Under the pieces are notes generated by a model. It was given only the letters and a program-made list of their open reading frames with translations. It ran no database searches and was not told where the DNA came from. Positions 13,522-24,052 of a stretch of 64,000 nt of DNA are shown piece by piece. The position numbers and the translations under genes are program-made. The DNA is from Mycocentrospora acerina. Lineage: Eukaryota; Ascomycota; Dothideomycetes; Pleosporales. The stretch lies in contig JAKUHH010000013.1 in assembly GCA_022701365.1 (NCBI GenBank), positions 62,001 to 126,000 on the forward strand, in the 5' to 3' direction. Position 1 is the stretch's first letter. Every line of letters starts with the position of its first letter.

Positions 13522-14806
13522 ATGCCTTCTACAATAGAACTACAATCCAGAGTTGGAGATTTAGCATTAGTCAATGTTCAGCTGGATAAAGACGTCAGTG
13601 AACTAGTCTCATGCCATGAACGTGCCGAGACAAGGCTGGAATCGGAGACAGAGCATCTTAAAGGGCTGCTTTTTGGGACACTTCCTGGAATAGTTACTAT
13701 TCTTTCCAAGGAAATACAGCTGGTAAGTACAAAAAGAGGATAACGTTAAGTGATAGTATTGTATTAGCTAAACTCATATCTGAAACAAAGCCTTCACAAG
13801 GAACCATCCAGGCGGGAGTACACTCAACACTCCCTTTAGTCACGTTGAAGTCATCTGAAATCAACACAACGGACGCTCTTACAAAGGCCGTTCAGCATTT
13901 TGAAACCGCAAATAATAGACTCAAGGAAGCAGAGGAAGAGGCTAGGGAAAATAGAGTCGGTGCTGCAGAGCTAGCCTCACGTGCTGCTGTACAGACAGTT
14001 AATTGCGCATCTTCTGCGCAACTTGTTGAAGATGAACAACAAAAAACTTCAGAAGAATTAGATAAAGCTCATCGTAGCATTTCCTCAGCGCATCAGAAGA
14101 TTACAGAGAACGAGCAATTGTACAATTCCATGGAAGCAAATGTAAACCATCACCAGCAGGAAATAGACAATCTAGGGGGGGTAGGTTCATAACTCTTGGA
14201 TTTCCTCAAATGAGATTAAAGTAAAATAGATAATAATCATGCATAGCTTTGGTGGACTGGGTTCATCCCCGTCGTAAACATTATCACAATGCCCATCATG
14301 TTTTGTGGACAAAGGTATGTGTAAGCTTGCATTAGTTGTTGTTGGTGACTGCTGATCAGAATAGTGAGCATGGGAAGAAGCGAGACGATTGTAAAGAGGT
14401 ACAACGTCTTTGTCAAGAGGAGATTGATAGATGCGAAACAGAGAAATACCATATTCAGTCCCAAATAGAGCAGCTCAATATTGTTTCCGGACAGCTTCAC
14501 GACACTATGAATGCTTGTTCCAATCTCAAAAGCAACTCAGAATCACTTAAAGAGCGGTCGAAGTATCTTACAGATCAGTATGGACTTTTGATATCCAATG
14601 TCGGGCAAGTCATAGCGGCGCTGGATATCCTCAACTGCAGTACAGATGATGCCTGGGATCGATATCGATTTAAGACTCTCCATTGCATCCGGACCATGCT
14701 CAGTGATCTGGATGGCACTAAAATCGCGAGTAGAGAAATCTCACAGCTCATTGATCTAGTCGATCAAGCACATCCTAAAGTCGTGACAGAGCTGCTGGAC
14801 TGGTGA
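13522..14806 (+). CDS. coiled-coil protein with internal hydrophobic segment
   Basis: Four exons (13522-13722, 13791-14180, 14247-14314, 14365-14806) join in frame to 366 aa; introns are 68, 66 and 50 nt. Residues 1-67 include a helix ending in GTLPGIVTILSKEI. Residues about 90-195 form a long Glu/Lys/Ala coiled coil. The short third exon encodes a hydrophobic segment (residues about 198-219, with WWTGFIPVVNIITMPIMF). The last exon returns to a coiled coil and helical tail. The hydrophobic piece sits between two helical arms, as in the divergent neighbour at 10758-13027. There is no signal peptide. The third exon rests on splice-site choice (acceptors CATAG and AATAG), so it needs transcript support. 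Family not recognised; a membrane-inserting role is inferred from architecture only. Confidence 0.65.
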
Positions 14807-15215
14807 GGTGACTGCTGCAAAAAACATGACAATTTCTGTTCATTGTCGGGGGTGTTTATAAAATTGCAATACCGGGTTCTTGTAGACAGATTCAGTAGGA
14901 CAAAAATGAAGAATTGAAGAATTCGCTTGTTGAGAACGAGCTGCAAGAGTTAAGAATAGCGGAATGAGTTATACTGGAATAAATATAAAGATCAAAGTTT
15001 TCTGAAATACATATATTGAAGTCGAAATTCACTAACTATTGAACATCTTAACAAATTGAGAAGCAAAACTTCAAAGTTCAAAAGAGGGAAATCTTAGACA
15101 ACAAATTCAGACGACATGACAAACACCAAGATTCATTTTACATTCATAAATACCTAAACATAAATCCCAATACAATTTTTGCCAGTCTCCTCTAACGGTG
15201 GATTATTTTATATGA
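14807..15215. other. intergenic region
   Basis: AT-rich spacer between two convergent 3' ends (14806 on + and 15216 on -). No coding features seen. Confidence 0.4.
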
Positions 15216-15836
15216 TCAGGGCTCTCTTTTGCTTTTACTGTTTTTTTCTTCACTTGTGGCCTGATTTGCCTGCGACTTTGACTGTAGATATCTCGCTCGC
15301 TCCTGCAAAGCCTTGCAAGAAAGGTTCAAATCTCGCTTCAGCCGATTCATTTCTGCCCTGATTTGGTTTTCTCTGGTAGTTGCAACGTTGATTATTTTTC
15401 TCATTGTTCGTAATTCTCCTAATTCTTGATGAGTGAGTATTCCCTTCGCACCTGCATTTTTCATGGCGATTTCGGAATCCCAACAAACGAGTGCCTCGCC
15501 GTCGGTTCATATCATCAAACTGTTGCCAGTAGATACGACGCTAGCAAGTATTTCCATCTTTTGGGCAATAGTCTGTAGACTGTCAAAAATTGTCGGAAGC
15601 GGGAGCGGCGTCCAATCTGGATCTGTCGGTCTCATGAAGTTAACAACACTCAAATCACACTCTTGCCCGTTTAAATATTGGAGGACTGTTGGAAGTATGG
15701 GTGGCGCAGGTATTGGGACTTCGCCTATTCCGATCATCTGCTCGATGCTCTCCCTAGGAATGATGCCGATCATGTCCTCAAGAGTCTCATCGCGAATCGT
15801 ACTCATATCGTCGTGACGTCTCCGCCTTTTCCCCAT
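15216..15836 (-). CDS. small hypothetical protein with coiled-coil C-terminus
   Basis: ATG at 15836 sits in a good context (gaaaccATGGGG) and opens MGKRRRRHDD, followed by a Pro/Ile-rich middle (VPIPAPPILPTVLQYL). In the same frame, after a TGA at 15507-15509, the sequence continues with a clear coding look (TRENQIRAEMNRLKRDLN), ending at 15216 in a Lys/Ser/Glu-rich tail. The TGA can be read two ways. It may be a nonsense codon, or it may lie in a 69-nt intron (about 15514-15446) with a weak GTTTGA donor and a TGCAG acceptor that keeps the frame. The C-terminal part is a predicted coiled coil like its two neighbours. No family recognised. Confidence 0.5.
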
Positions 15837-16882
15837 GGTTTCCAAGAGCAGGCTCTATCAAAAACTTGAAGGTTTGCAGATGGTTTAAAAAAACAGTGGA
15901 TTTCTGCTCCGTTTGCTGCCAGACTTGATCCACACTGGAGGTGAAGGCGAGTGCAACAGCCAGGCAGATGTGTAATCAGGACGAGTACCAAAATCTGACA
16001 GAATCGATCAAACTTTATATTCGAAAATCCTCGAGACTACAGACAAAACTCGTGAAGAGATAAAACCTGGAAGAGAATTTGGCGCGCAACGTTGTTGATG
16101 TTAGTAGCATCACAGGTTAGTGGGGTTGCTCGTGTAAGCTAATCTTCGGCTCGAGAGCCGAACCAGGAAGGACCCGCGATTGGAGTTTGTGAGGTGGGGC
16201 CGAACGTGGGAACGGCGGCGCGCCGACGCGATCTTGCTGCAGCGCTTGCGTCTGCCCTGTTTGTTTTTCTGCATGCGCGGGGTCATTTCTGCCTTGGTAT
16301 GTGAACTTGATCTGATAAACCCAACTCTCGTCCTTGAGGATAACTCGGTAAGCTCCTGCCATGTGTACATATGGTGTTACTCGTGCTGTTCAAGGCGAGT
16401 GCACAAAGCAACCACAACACAAGATAGAGACGCGTTTACGAAGCAGGTGCCTTCGATCTCCAAGACCGGGCGCGCCCTGCAAATATCCAATCCATGACGC
16501 AAGTCTAGACCAGCTTCCATCTAGAAAGGGGGGTCCTTGCACAGCATGCCGCGATTCGGGTCTGGTGGTCGAAGTTTACAAGATTAATTGGGTAGGAAAA
16601 TTGCAGAAGTTGCAAAATCAAGCAAACGCTTACAGTTTACAGGTGGATATTGATAAATTGGAATGCAACATATCTGAATGAGGAAGTTTATCCGTCGAAT
16701 ATGAGGGAAGGTGAACCAGTCGGCTTTACATCCGAGCGGAGAGAGAAAGAGAGAAACGACGCATAGAATTTAGACAGAGATTGATCCTTGATAATGACTG
16801 ACACATTATCCATTATAAATTGTAAGGCGAGTCAAATTACCCATCGCGCAATAGGAAAAAAATTCACAACGCAATCTTTTCG
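15837..16882. other. intergenic region with weak ORFs
   Basis: Contains one minor minus-strand ORF listed separately (16117-16362). The rest shows no consistent coding frame. Sequence near 16200-16480 is more GC-rich than its surroundings, including two ggcgcgcc-like stretches, and may be the remains of an older gene. Confidence 0.3.
16117..16362 (-). CDS. possible small protein, unrecognised
   Basis: An 81-aa ORF from a true ATG at 16362. The first half (MAGAYRVILKDESWVYQIKF) looks like folded protein; the second half is low in hydrophobic residues and may be intronic or non-coding. No homologue recognised. It could be the first exon of a broken gene. Confidence 0.25.
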   Translation of the reverse strand: MAGAYRVILKDESWVYQIKFTYQGRNDPAHAEKQTGQTQALQQDRVGAPPFPRSAPPHKLQSRVLPGSALEPKISLHEQPH

Positions 16883-17722
16883 TCAGACGACTTGGCTTGA
16901 CTCTCTCAATTTCTGGATCACCTCGCTCATGGAGCTGAAGTTCCCATGCCAGCAGTCTTGCATAACATGACCCAGCGGAAGATGGGCTACAGTAGGAAAC
17001 TGGTTGTTAGTGTACAGCTCTTCTACATGCTGATACGGGTCGTCTAAGTTCTTGAACTCGCAGTATGGTGGCTGACCAGTAACAACTTCATAGACCAAAC
17101 ATCCAAATGCAAAGATATCTGTCCCTTGAGTTACCCTGGGTGATGATGGTCGGTAACTAAACCACTCGTAACAAGAGCCGGCTGGCCGACCATCAACACC
17201 ACAGCCTTCAAAGTCAATCAACTTGACAGCGTCATCGTTTGTGAGGATAGTGTTGTTGCACCCAACATCGGCATAAACAATGTTGCAACTGTGTAAAAAC
17301 AGAATACCTTGGGCGATGTCTCTCAGCCAACATACTTTCTTTTCTAACGGAATTTCGTTGGTAGAGGGGGTTTGACAGATTGTTCGAAGTGAATCGCCAC
17401 GCTCAAGTACGATGGAGCCATCCGCGCAAATTTCCAGCAACTTTGCAATGTTGGGATGCGAACCGAGTCGCTGGTAAACCTGTCGTTCCACTTCGCCCTC
17501 GGTCCCGTCCTTATCGTGGTATTCCTTGCGCACTTTTTTTTCATCAATACCATACACAATTCCGGATTTCCCAGCTGCAAGGAATTGTAGTGCGTTTGCT
17601 GTATCGACGTGGGCTTTGCGTGGGATTGGAAGATATTGGTAGAGTTTGGCACATACAGTCGCAAAATAGTAGGTGAAAAATACATAGGGACTTTTAGCGT
17701 CTTGGCCTAGATCGGAAGCCAT
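16883..17722 (-). CDS. protein kinase-like, single exon, 279 aa
   Basis: The chosen start is the ATG at 17722; the open frame extends a little upstream without another ATG. The protein is a small kinase domain. The nucleotide loop is degenerate (AAGKSGIVYG, residues 50-58), followed by lysines at 62-66, a helix C glutamate near 77-79 (EGEVER), and hinge IVLERGDSL (104-112). The HRD motif is replaced by YADVGCNN, which keeps the catalytic Asp152 and Asn156. The DFG motif is DFEG (Asp170). A helix F aspartate is present in GTDIFAFGCLVYEVVTG. No regulatory domains are visible. Because the Lys, catalytic Asp, Asn and metal-binding Asp are kept, it may be active despite the odd motifs. It is related to the fungal group of small kinases with ADVGCNN-like catalytic loops; its substrates are unknown. 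Confidence 0.75.
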   Translation of the reverse strand: MASDLGQDAKSPYVFFTYYFATVCAKLYQYLPIPRKAHVDTANALQFLAAGKSGIVYGIDEKKVRKEYHDKDGTEGEVERQVYQRLGSHPNIAKLLEICADGSIVLERGDSLRTICQTPSTNEIPLEKKVCWLRDIAQGILFLHSCNIVYADVGCNNTILTNDDAVKLIDFEGCGVDGRPAGSCYEWFSYRPSSPRVTQGTDIFAFGCLVYEVVTGQPPYCEFKNLDDPYQHVEELYTNNQFPTVAHLPLGHVMQDCWHGNFSSMSEVIQKLRESSQVV

Positions 17723-20183
17723 ACGATGTGGAGAATGGCGCTCCGTGAGAATTGAGGATAAAATGGTGAAGGAAAGCAGGCGTTGGGACCAGGGCAAAAA
17801 GTAATCACATGTACTCTAAGAGATGCGTCCCAAGGCGATTGGACCTTCTGAAGGAAAAAGCAATGATGAAGGCAAGGTCTGTTGGTACACATGAACACAA
17901 CACAGCAGATTGATGATAGAGGTGGGTCTCAGGAGAGAGTCGACGCTTGCCTCGCAAAATATCCTTAGCCCCTTTCGGAAGCCTAATCACCCGGCAATGA
18001 ATGCTTGGCAGCCCATGAAGCGACATGTACACTGACTGAAGCGCAATGCAGTCACCCTAAGTGCAGGGCTTGATACATAGCAGCGTGCATGTGCAAAACC
18101 GCTTAATCATCATCAATTTACAAAAGCGACTGTTCCACTGCATGGAATGTTCAATTCGGAAAAGAGCAGCATGCTGACGTCATCGTGATCTTGGCACGGG
18201 TGTATCCGAAAAATACAGATGACATAAGATATAGTTCGCCTTATCACTAAGAACGATCCAAATAGAGACTTGCGAAAAGAAGTGTGAGGAGTCAATTTAG
18301 GTTTTAGTGCTAGATATTGAAGTAGAGGTGACAGGCCTTCCAACATGAAGTTGCGTTGTTGCTAGCATCAAGCATTCTACCTTGTACTTAGCTTCGTGAA
18401 CTTAGTGTTTGTACTTTGAATTATAATAAATTACGCAATCGTAAAATTGGACGGTTGGGTGCAGATAGCTGTCGCTCGGCAAACTACAAGCACAGAAGGA
18501 CGCGACGCTCAGTGCCAAATTGCATGTGATAGCAGTTGAAATGTCTGCCCCACTAGACTCCTGCAGCTTACGTCCCTGCTGCCATGCCCTCCGCGTCATC
18601 GCCGCCCAAGTCGACCATCTTCCTCTGGCTTGATGGCGCCTCTGTGTCGCCACCTACAAGGTGCGCATACATTTTTAGTGCGTCGCAATACACATTGCGA
18701 ACGTTAATACAGCATAACTCCACCAGTGGCATTCCCTGTAAGGACGATACAATCACCATACGACGAACAAAGCGATTGCGTTTGATGGACATGAACTCAG
18801 GCATTATTATCGTTGATAACGATACTGCCATCCACATGACGCTTCGTTTCCCAAATTGTTGCCGCATTAATTAACCCTCACAGCTATTCGACAACCAACA
18901 AAGTCCGCGGCTCGTCGCACCAGAGAGTTATCGAATCGATTATATCAGCTCGAACGCGAATCAAGTCCAGGCAACCGACATGCCACAGTCGATCCTGCGT
19001 AACACGATGGCACCCAGATAGCTACGTCCTCTCAAAGAAATAAGTTCGGATCGGTCTATGAGGATATGAATAGCGTTCAGCTTGGCGATCGGTAGATGTA
19101 TGTGATGTCGTATTGCTCCTTATGGTGGTCATCGGACTCAGCAGTGCGTGCATGTTGCGCAGTTTTGAAAGTGTTGATGATGTAGATAATATGGAAAGCG
19201 TAGATGGGATAAAGGCTGTCTTTCCGCCAAAGAGTACCTCAGTTGCTTATCTCTTTTGCTTGACTAGCCATTACGCATCGCGATGCCCTACTCGCGATGC
19301 CTCGGTCTTGTCTTATGATGTGCAATCACCTGTCTTATGGACGGTGCAGTAGAGATTTGGCACACTTGGATTTGAACAATCACTCGGTGCATAGATGGAA
19401 GTGACAGTATTACTATTCAGAGCAGAGTTGAGAATTTGTTACACGTGGAACTGTTTGTGATGCTGCATCAAAGTTCTCGACCGAAGTCTGCCTAATCAAC
19501 ACACCCTACCAGGCAAAACGTTAACGGGCCGCTACTGATGAAAATTTGGTTCGACAAATTCCTCGGATGATTTTCCATAACGTCAAAGTACCCCGTAGGT
19601 TCACGGTAGCTTCCGCCTACTAATGGCAAACTTGCATCAAACCGCTACCGTGTTAATAAAAGTCATCTGGTCCACATAGTTTACTATTTACCCCTTCGAA
19701 AACTCATGATTTTGGATCTGACGAAGAGCTTGTTTCTAGAGCTGATTCTATAGTAGAAGAAGTAATGATGAGCTATACTCCTTGTCAGTCAACACTAGCA
19801 TTCTATCACGTATGTGAGTACGTGAGTAAACAAGCGTACAGGGTCTACACATAGTCTCTTATTTGTATAATCTAAATAACATAACAAGGACTTTCTCGAA
19901 CTTTTCTCCCACGCAAGCTTTCATATTCGTTTGGATGCTGTGACAATTGGCTTGATGGAAGGCTGAAAATGGATTTAACATTTATTGTCGATCGTTCACC
20001 TATGATTTCATTGAAAAAAGAATTTCTCCCCAAAGAAGTTATACAGAGGTAAGCACGTGGACAGATAGAAAAATTCAATCAAAAAATCAGATATGCTGTA
20101 CTCTTGACTACGCCGTTTTAAGAGATGCATGAATCCCACTAGAAATGTCGCAAGAATGTTCTTAGGTTCTAATTTTACATTTC
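17723..20183. other. long intergenic region
   Basis: Holds only short ORFs without recognisable domains; the better one (18568-18867, minus) is listed separately. Sequence between 18580 and 19350 is more GC-rich than the flanks and may be a decayed gene. No promoter or RNA gene could be assigned. Confidence 0.35.
18568..18867 (-). CDS. hypothetical 99-aa ORF
   Basis: Starts at a true ATG (18867). The middle (VRRMVIVSSLQGMPLVELC) looks like folded protein and the end is acidic. It overlaps an opposite-strand ORF of similar length, so coding status is uncertain. Possibly a gene remnant; family not recognised. Confidence 0.25.
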   Translation of the reverse strand: MRQQFGKRSVMWMAVSLSTIIMPEFMSIKRNRFVRRMVIVSSLQGMPLVELCCINVRNVYCDALKMYAHLVGGDTEAPSSQRKMVDLGGDDAEGMAAGT

Positions 20184-21906
20184 TCAGACTTTTTTTAACT
20201 CACTGCTGTTGGAGCTCAACATCTCACCCAGTTTTTTGCATTGGGTCTTATGGGTCGACTCCGCAAGTCCAAGTTGAACTGCAATCTCTTGAACAACAGC
20301 CCGACATTTCCCGCAACTCTTCCACATGTTTTCTTCGAGTAGATGTTTGGTTTGAAGAGGGCATATCTCGTCGTTGGCTTCATCAAATTGATCTAGCCAA
20401 CTTTCGGTATGTGAACCATTTGCGGAAGGCTCACCCAGTTCCTCGAACTCCTCGGTAGTGCATGAAATGACGCTGCTATGGTCGATCGCCGCCGGATAAT
20501 GTAATTCGTTTACAGCACGTGGCATTTTCGTGGTTATTCCATCCCTGAAGCAACCCTCGTTTTTGAATTCTGTCTCCGATTCAAAAGATGGTAGAGATTG
20601 CGCCTCATCTCGTCTATTTCCGGAAGTGCTACGGCCAGCAAGGAACCCTTGTTCACAACTTTTACTCTTTTTCGTTTTACAACGAACTTTCCGAGATTTG
20701 CATTTAGTCCTGTTCTTGAAATCGGGACAGTCGATAGGGTCAACAACAAAACATTCTTTCATCTCGCTATCTGTCTTCATCGCTTGAGATTCCCTAGAAT
20801 TTTCTTGAGGCGAAAACAACAGATTTGAACGGTGCTCGACGGATTTACCCTCCTCGAGACGGACATCGACTTGACACACCAGAGATGGAAATTCAAACTG
20901 ATTAGACTTTTTACCAGGTTTACAGCATTGCCCCATACTTTCTTTACAAGAAGACTTCTCTTCAAAATATTCATCAACAGAGGAAGTCGTCTCGCCTTGT
21001 TGAGCTGTGATGTAGTTAACTAAAATCGGACCCTTAGCGTGTATATCCCGGACCTCTTTTTCATCTTTATCAATCTCTTGAGAGACTTTCATCCTAGCCA
21101 CGAGCATGCTCGAGATCATTTCATCATATAGTTTCACTACACATAACAGCAAAAACTTGTTCAACGCTGCATTCTGTAAAGTCTCTCGAAATGCGGCGCT
21201 TGCGAATACAGTATGGTCTTCTTCAAACGCCATTCTGATTTTCTTGTGCAAGTATTCGTGAAACCAAACACTCTGTTCAAGGTGTGCAAATTCAAGGTTA
21301 GCAACCTCGAGGATGCCAAATATGTTCATTTTCGCACCGTGGAATTCTAGCTCATCCATGGCTGCTTGTTGGAGGCCAGAAAACTTATAAGTAGAAGCAG
21401 TGATACAAGTTAGTAGGGCCCTCTTGAATTCGATGTTTGCCAAATAGGCACCGATATCGAGCGTTTGATATGCACCTGTGTGCAAGTAGTGAACAAGCGT
21501 GTGACCTGTGTCAGGGTCCACATCAGGAAGAAAAACCTCTCCCCATAGATTGGCCTTGACTGACTCAGGCAAATGTAAAAGATCTTTTGGGATGTAATAA
21601 ATTACTCTGCTTGGACCCAGGTGGAGAACAACTCGGGAGCTTGTGTACGGGCTGCCATTGTGTGTTAGTCTATACGGTCTGGGAACATTGATTTATAAAA
21701 TCTTACGATTTTTTCGGTCGCTTTGGTGCATAAGGAGAATTGGATATCAAATCATTTCGCGGCTCATCGTCTATAACCGGTGTTTCTACGACAAAATCTT
21801 TTTCCTGTTGGGGCAACCCTTTCGATGAGGACACTTCTCCAACGATAAGCTCGGGCTCAGCAACGGCTTTGACAATTTTGCCTTTCTTCGCATACTTCTT
21901 AGCCAT
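20184..21906 (-). CDS. BTB/POZ-domain protein, 555 aa
   Basis: Two exons (21906-21707 and 21651-20184; intron 21706-21652, donor GTAAGA, branch GACTAAC, acceptor GGCAG). Exon 1 encodes a basic then acidic leader ending SPYAPKRPKKS. Exon 2 opens directly into a BTB fold: SSRVVLHLGPSRVIYYIPKD, LPESVKANLWGEVFLPDVDP and TGHTLVHYLHTGAYQTL (residues about 70-140), followed by a helical BACK-like part to about residue 250. The rest is a long charged, low-complexity region with Cys/Lys-rich patches (CKSRKVRCKTKKSKSC near 350) and a final CGKC. Fungal BTB proteins of this type are common, multicopy and mostly uncharacterised; some act as Cullin-3 adaptors. The tail resembles no domain I know. Confidence 0.75.
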
Positions 21907-23486
21907 TGTTGAGAGGGAAAAAAATTGTTTACAATTCGCGACAAAAGCATGAGATGAATGATATCAGAACTTCTTTTGCTAAATCGGAAGATTTGTTGAA
22001 TGTATGCATCCGTTGGAACAAGCACATGTCCAATTATACAGCTGAGAAGCACTTACGAGCTTACCCCACTAACAAGAGCCACTAGTAGTTACACATTACG
22101 CGCAAGGGCTGCAGTCTGTAGTTTTCGAAGCCGGTAAAATCAACAAGTCATGCAGATAAGATGTGGCAGAGTCTCAATTTGGATTAGGTGATTTAATATA
22201 CCATCGCATTTTACATGTGCAATAAATTGCTATATCCTGATTTGCTAGTTGATCCATCTGCTGATTAGAAATAGTATAATTTATTTGAGCCAATCACGAT
22301 ATTCGGACGTGAACTTGACCAAATGCTGTGCAGTGAATAATAAATGAAAGTCCGATGATATTAACTCAGTGCAATTTGTTTCAAATCAGCGGTGTCATTG
22401 AAGTTTTTTGAGGAGATTGATAGAAAATGATCCGAGATTATTTAAATGTTTAAGCTTTGTATGTCCTATTACCGTACGTATTGTAACATTGTTCTTTTAC
22501 TGGTAAAATGGTTCACAAAGGAAATTCTTTCTTCAAGAAATGACCTGTCATATCGATCAGAATTACCTGATGATTGCATCATTCCAACTACCATTCGTCA
22601 CTACCTGTTCTAGTCCAACGACGATATGATGACCAAAGCCTTGCATCATATCATCATTGGGCGTGTTCTGGGATCCCAGATATGAACAGCTGTCGCAAAA
22701 TTTGCTAAATTTAACTAATTTCTCTAGAGGAGGATATGCAAACACTAGATTAAGATGCTTTATTACCCGTTCCATTATTTTATACCAACTGCCATCGAAC
22801 AACATAGTTTCTTCCCAATTGGAGATGCCAATTTTTGAAAATGTAATAGTAATGACTAAAGTCGACGAAGTCCCACCCGTACACGCATAGATTTTTTGCT
22901 GAAAACTCTATTTGCAATTGATTGGGCTTATTTATCTGCAATGATTACAGGCTGATTCTGGTCAGTGGATCGTGCTCTTAATCGAAATCTCGCGACTAAA
23001 GATCTGGCTCGCAATAATGGTACGTATAAATGCGTAAATGAATGCCAAAAAGCTTTCTAGCAGAAAGAGAAAATGTTCTTCAAATCCCCCGTGAGCAAAT
23101 TCAATTGGCTTCCTGAATGGGACGAAATTCGATATTGCTACTGTTCGCATTCGTTTCTTTAGACGATCAAAACTCGGTGAGAACATCGTTCTTGTCAGGT
23201 GTTGCAGAATCGCTTATCCACGTTTAGTTACTCTAAATTTCTTTCCAGCATCGTGCTTTCTTGACTGAAGTACTAAATTCAGCCGTTAATGAGCGATGTT
23301 TGTGACCGTGCCACGGCAAAGCCACCTGGCGCTATTCTGGAAATGACTTGAAAATTCTTTACGGGAAATTCTTTTGGGCATGAGCTGCGTGGAGAGGAAT
23401 ATATCAGGGTTGGAAAGATGATAGATTTTTCAGAAAGCAATAATTTTGATTCGGCCAATAGAACCCATGCTGCTGAGGTGATTATT
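21907..23486. other. AT-rich intergenic region
   Basis: No coding sequence recognised. Very AT-rich, with only short ORFs on both strands. Confidence 0.4.
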
Positions 23487-23800
23487 TGATTGAATCAATT
23501 GATTTAATGCCTATGGAGAGTCTCCCATAGGGCTTAAAGACGTGATCAGATATGAAATTTACATGATATACTATCTCCATAGACGCTTAGTCTGATGGAT
23601 TTGTGAGATTTGTTTCTGACTCTCCTTCTCTACGTGCCTTCCACCTCTTGCTGTTTAAGATTTCTTGCCTAGGTATCTGAATTGCTGCTGTGTAGGCTGC
23701 TTTATTTTTATCGCTGTCTTTTGCACTAATTGTACTATTAACAGCAAGCACGGAAGTGGTCGATTCTATAATCTTTATCCTGCAACAAGTTGCTTGTGTG
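23487..23800 (+). repeat. degraded copy of the 430-bp element
   Basis: This stretch aligns by eye, in the same orientation, with the element at 40341-40770. It shares a TTGATTGAATCAATTGATTT-like start, a degenerate cctcccgtggggc block (here tctcccatagggc), the tgaaattacatgatatact block (here with one extra t), and a CTCCTTC...TTGC.GTTTA block. Compared with the other copy it has many C-to-T and G-to-A differences. No target-site duplication could be found, and the far end is unclear. Confidence 0.7.
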
Positions 23801-24052
23801 AAATCGAGTGTACACAATTGTTTTTTGGATAGAAATAAGACTGAAGAAACTACTTCTAGCGCAAGACTCTTCTTAGGGCATATGCTGTTACATATGTGAA
23901 CTGCGAGGAGAAAAAACGTGATTCATTTTCTAGAGAGCGAAGATGATCATTTAACTATGACAATCAAAGCTAAGCTTGTAGATGAGACTAAGGCTGGATT
24001 CTTTCAATTTCGTTTTTCTACTTCAAACTTAGATGAGCTTTCCAACTAAAAC

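Noticed and set aside
19113..19352. 79-codon plus-strand ORF.
   Set aside because: No domain, no splice context and no coding-like composition; likely chance in an intergenic stretch.
22086..23486. Several ORFs of 60-80 codons.
   Set aside because: AT-rich, mutually overlapping on both strands, no recognisable motifs.
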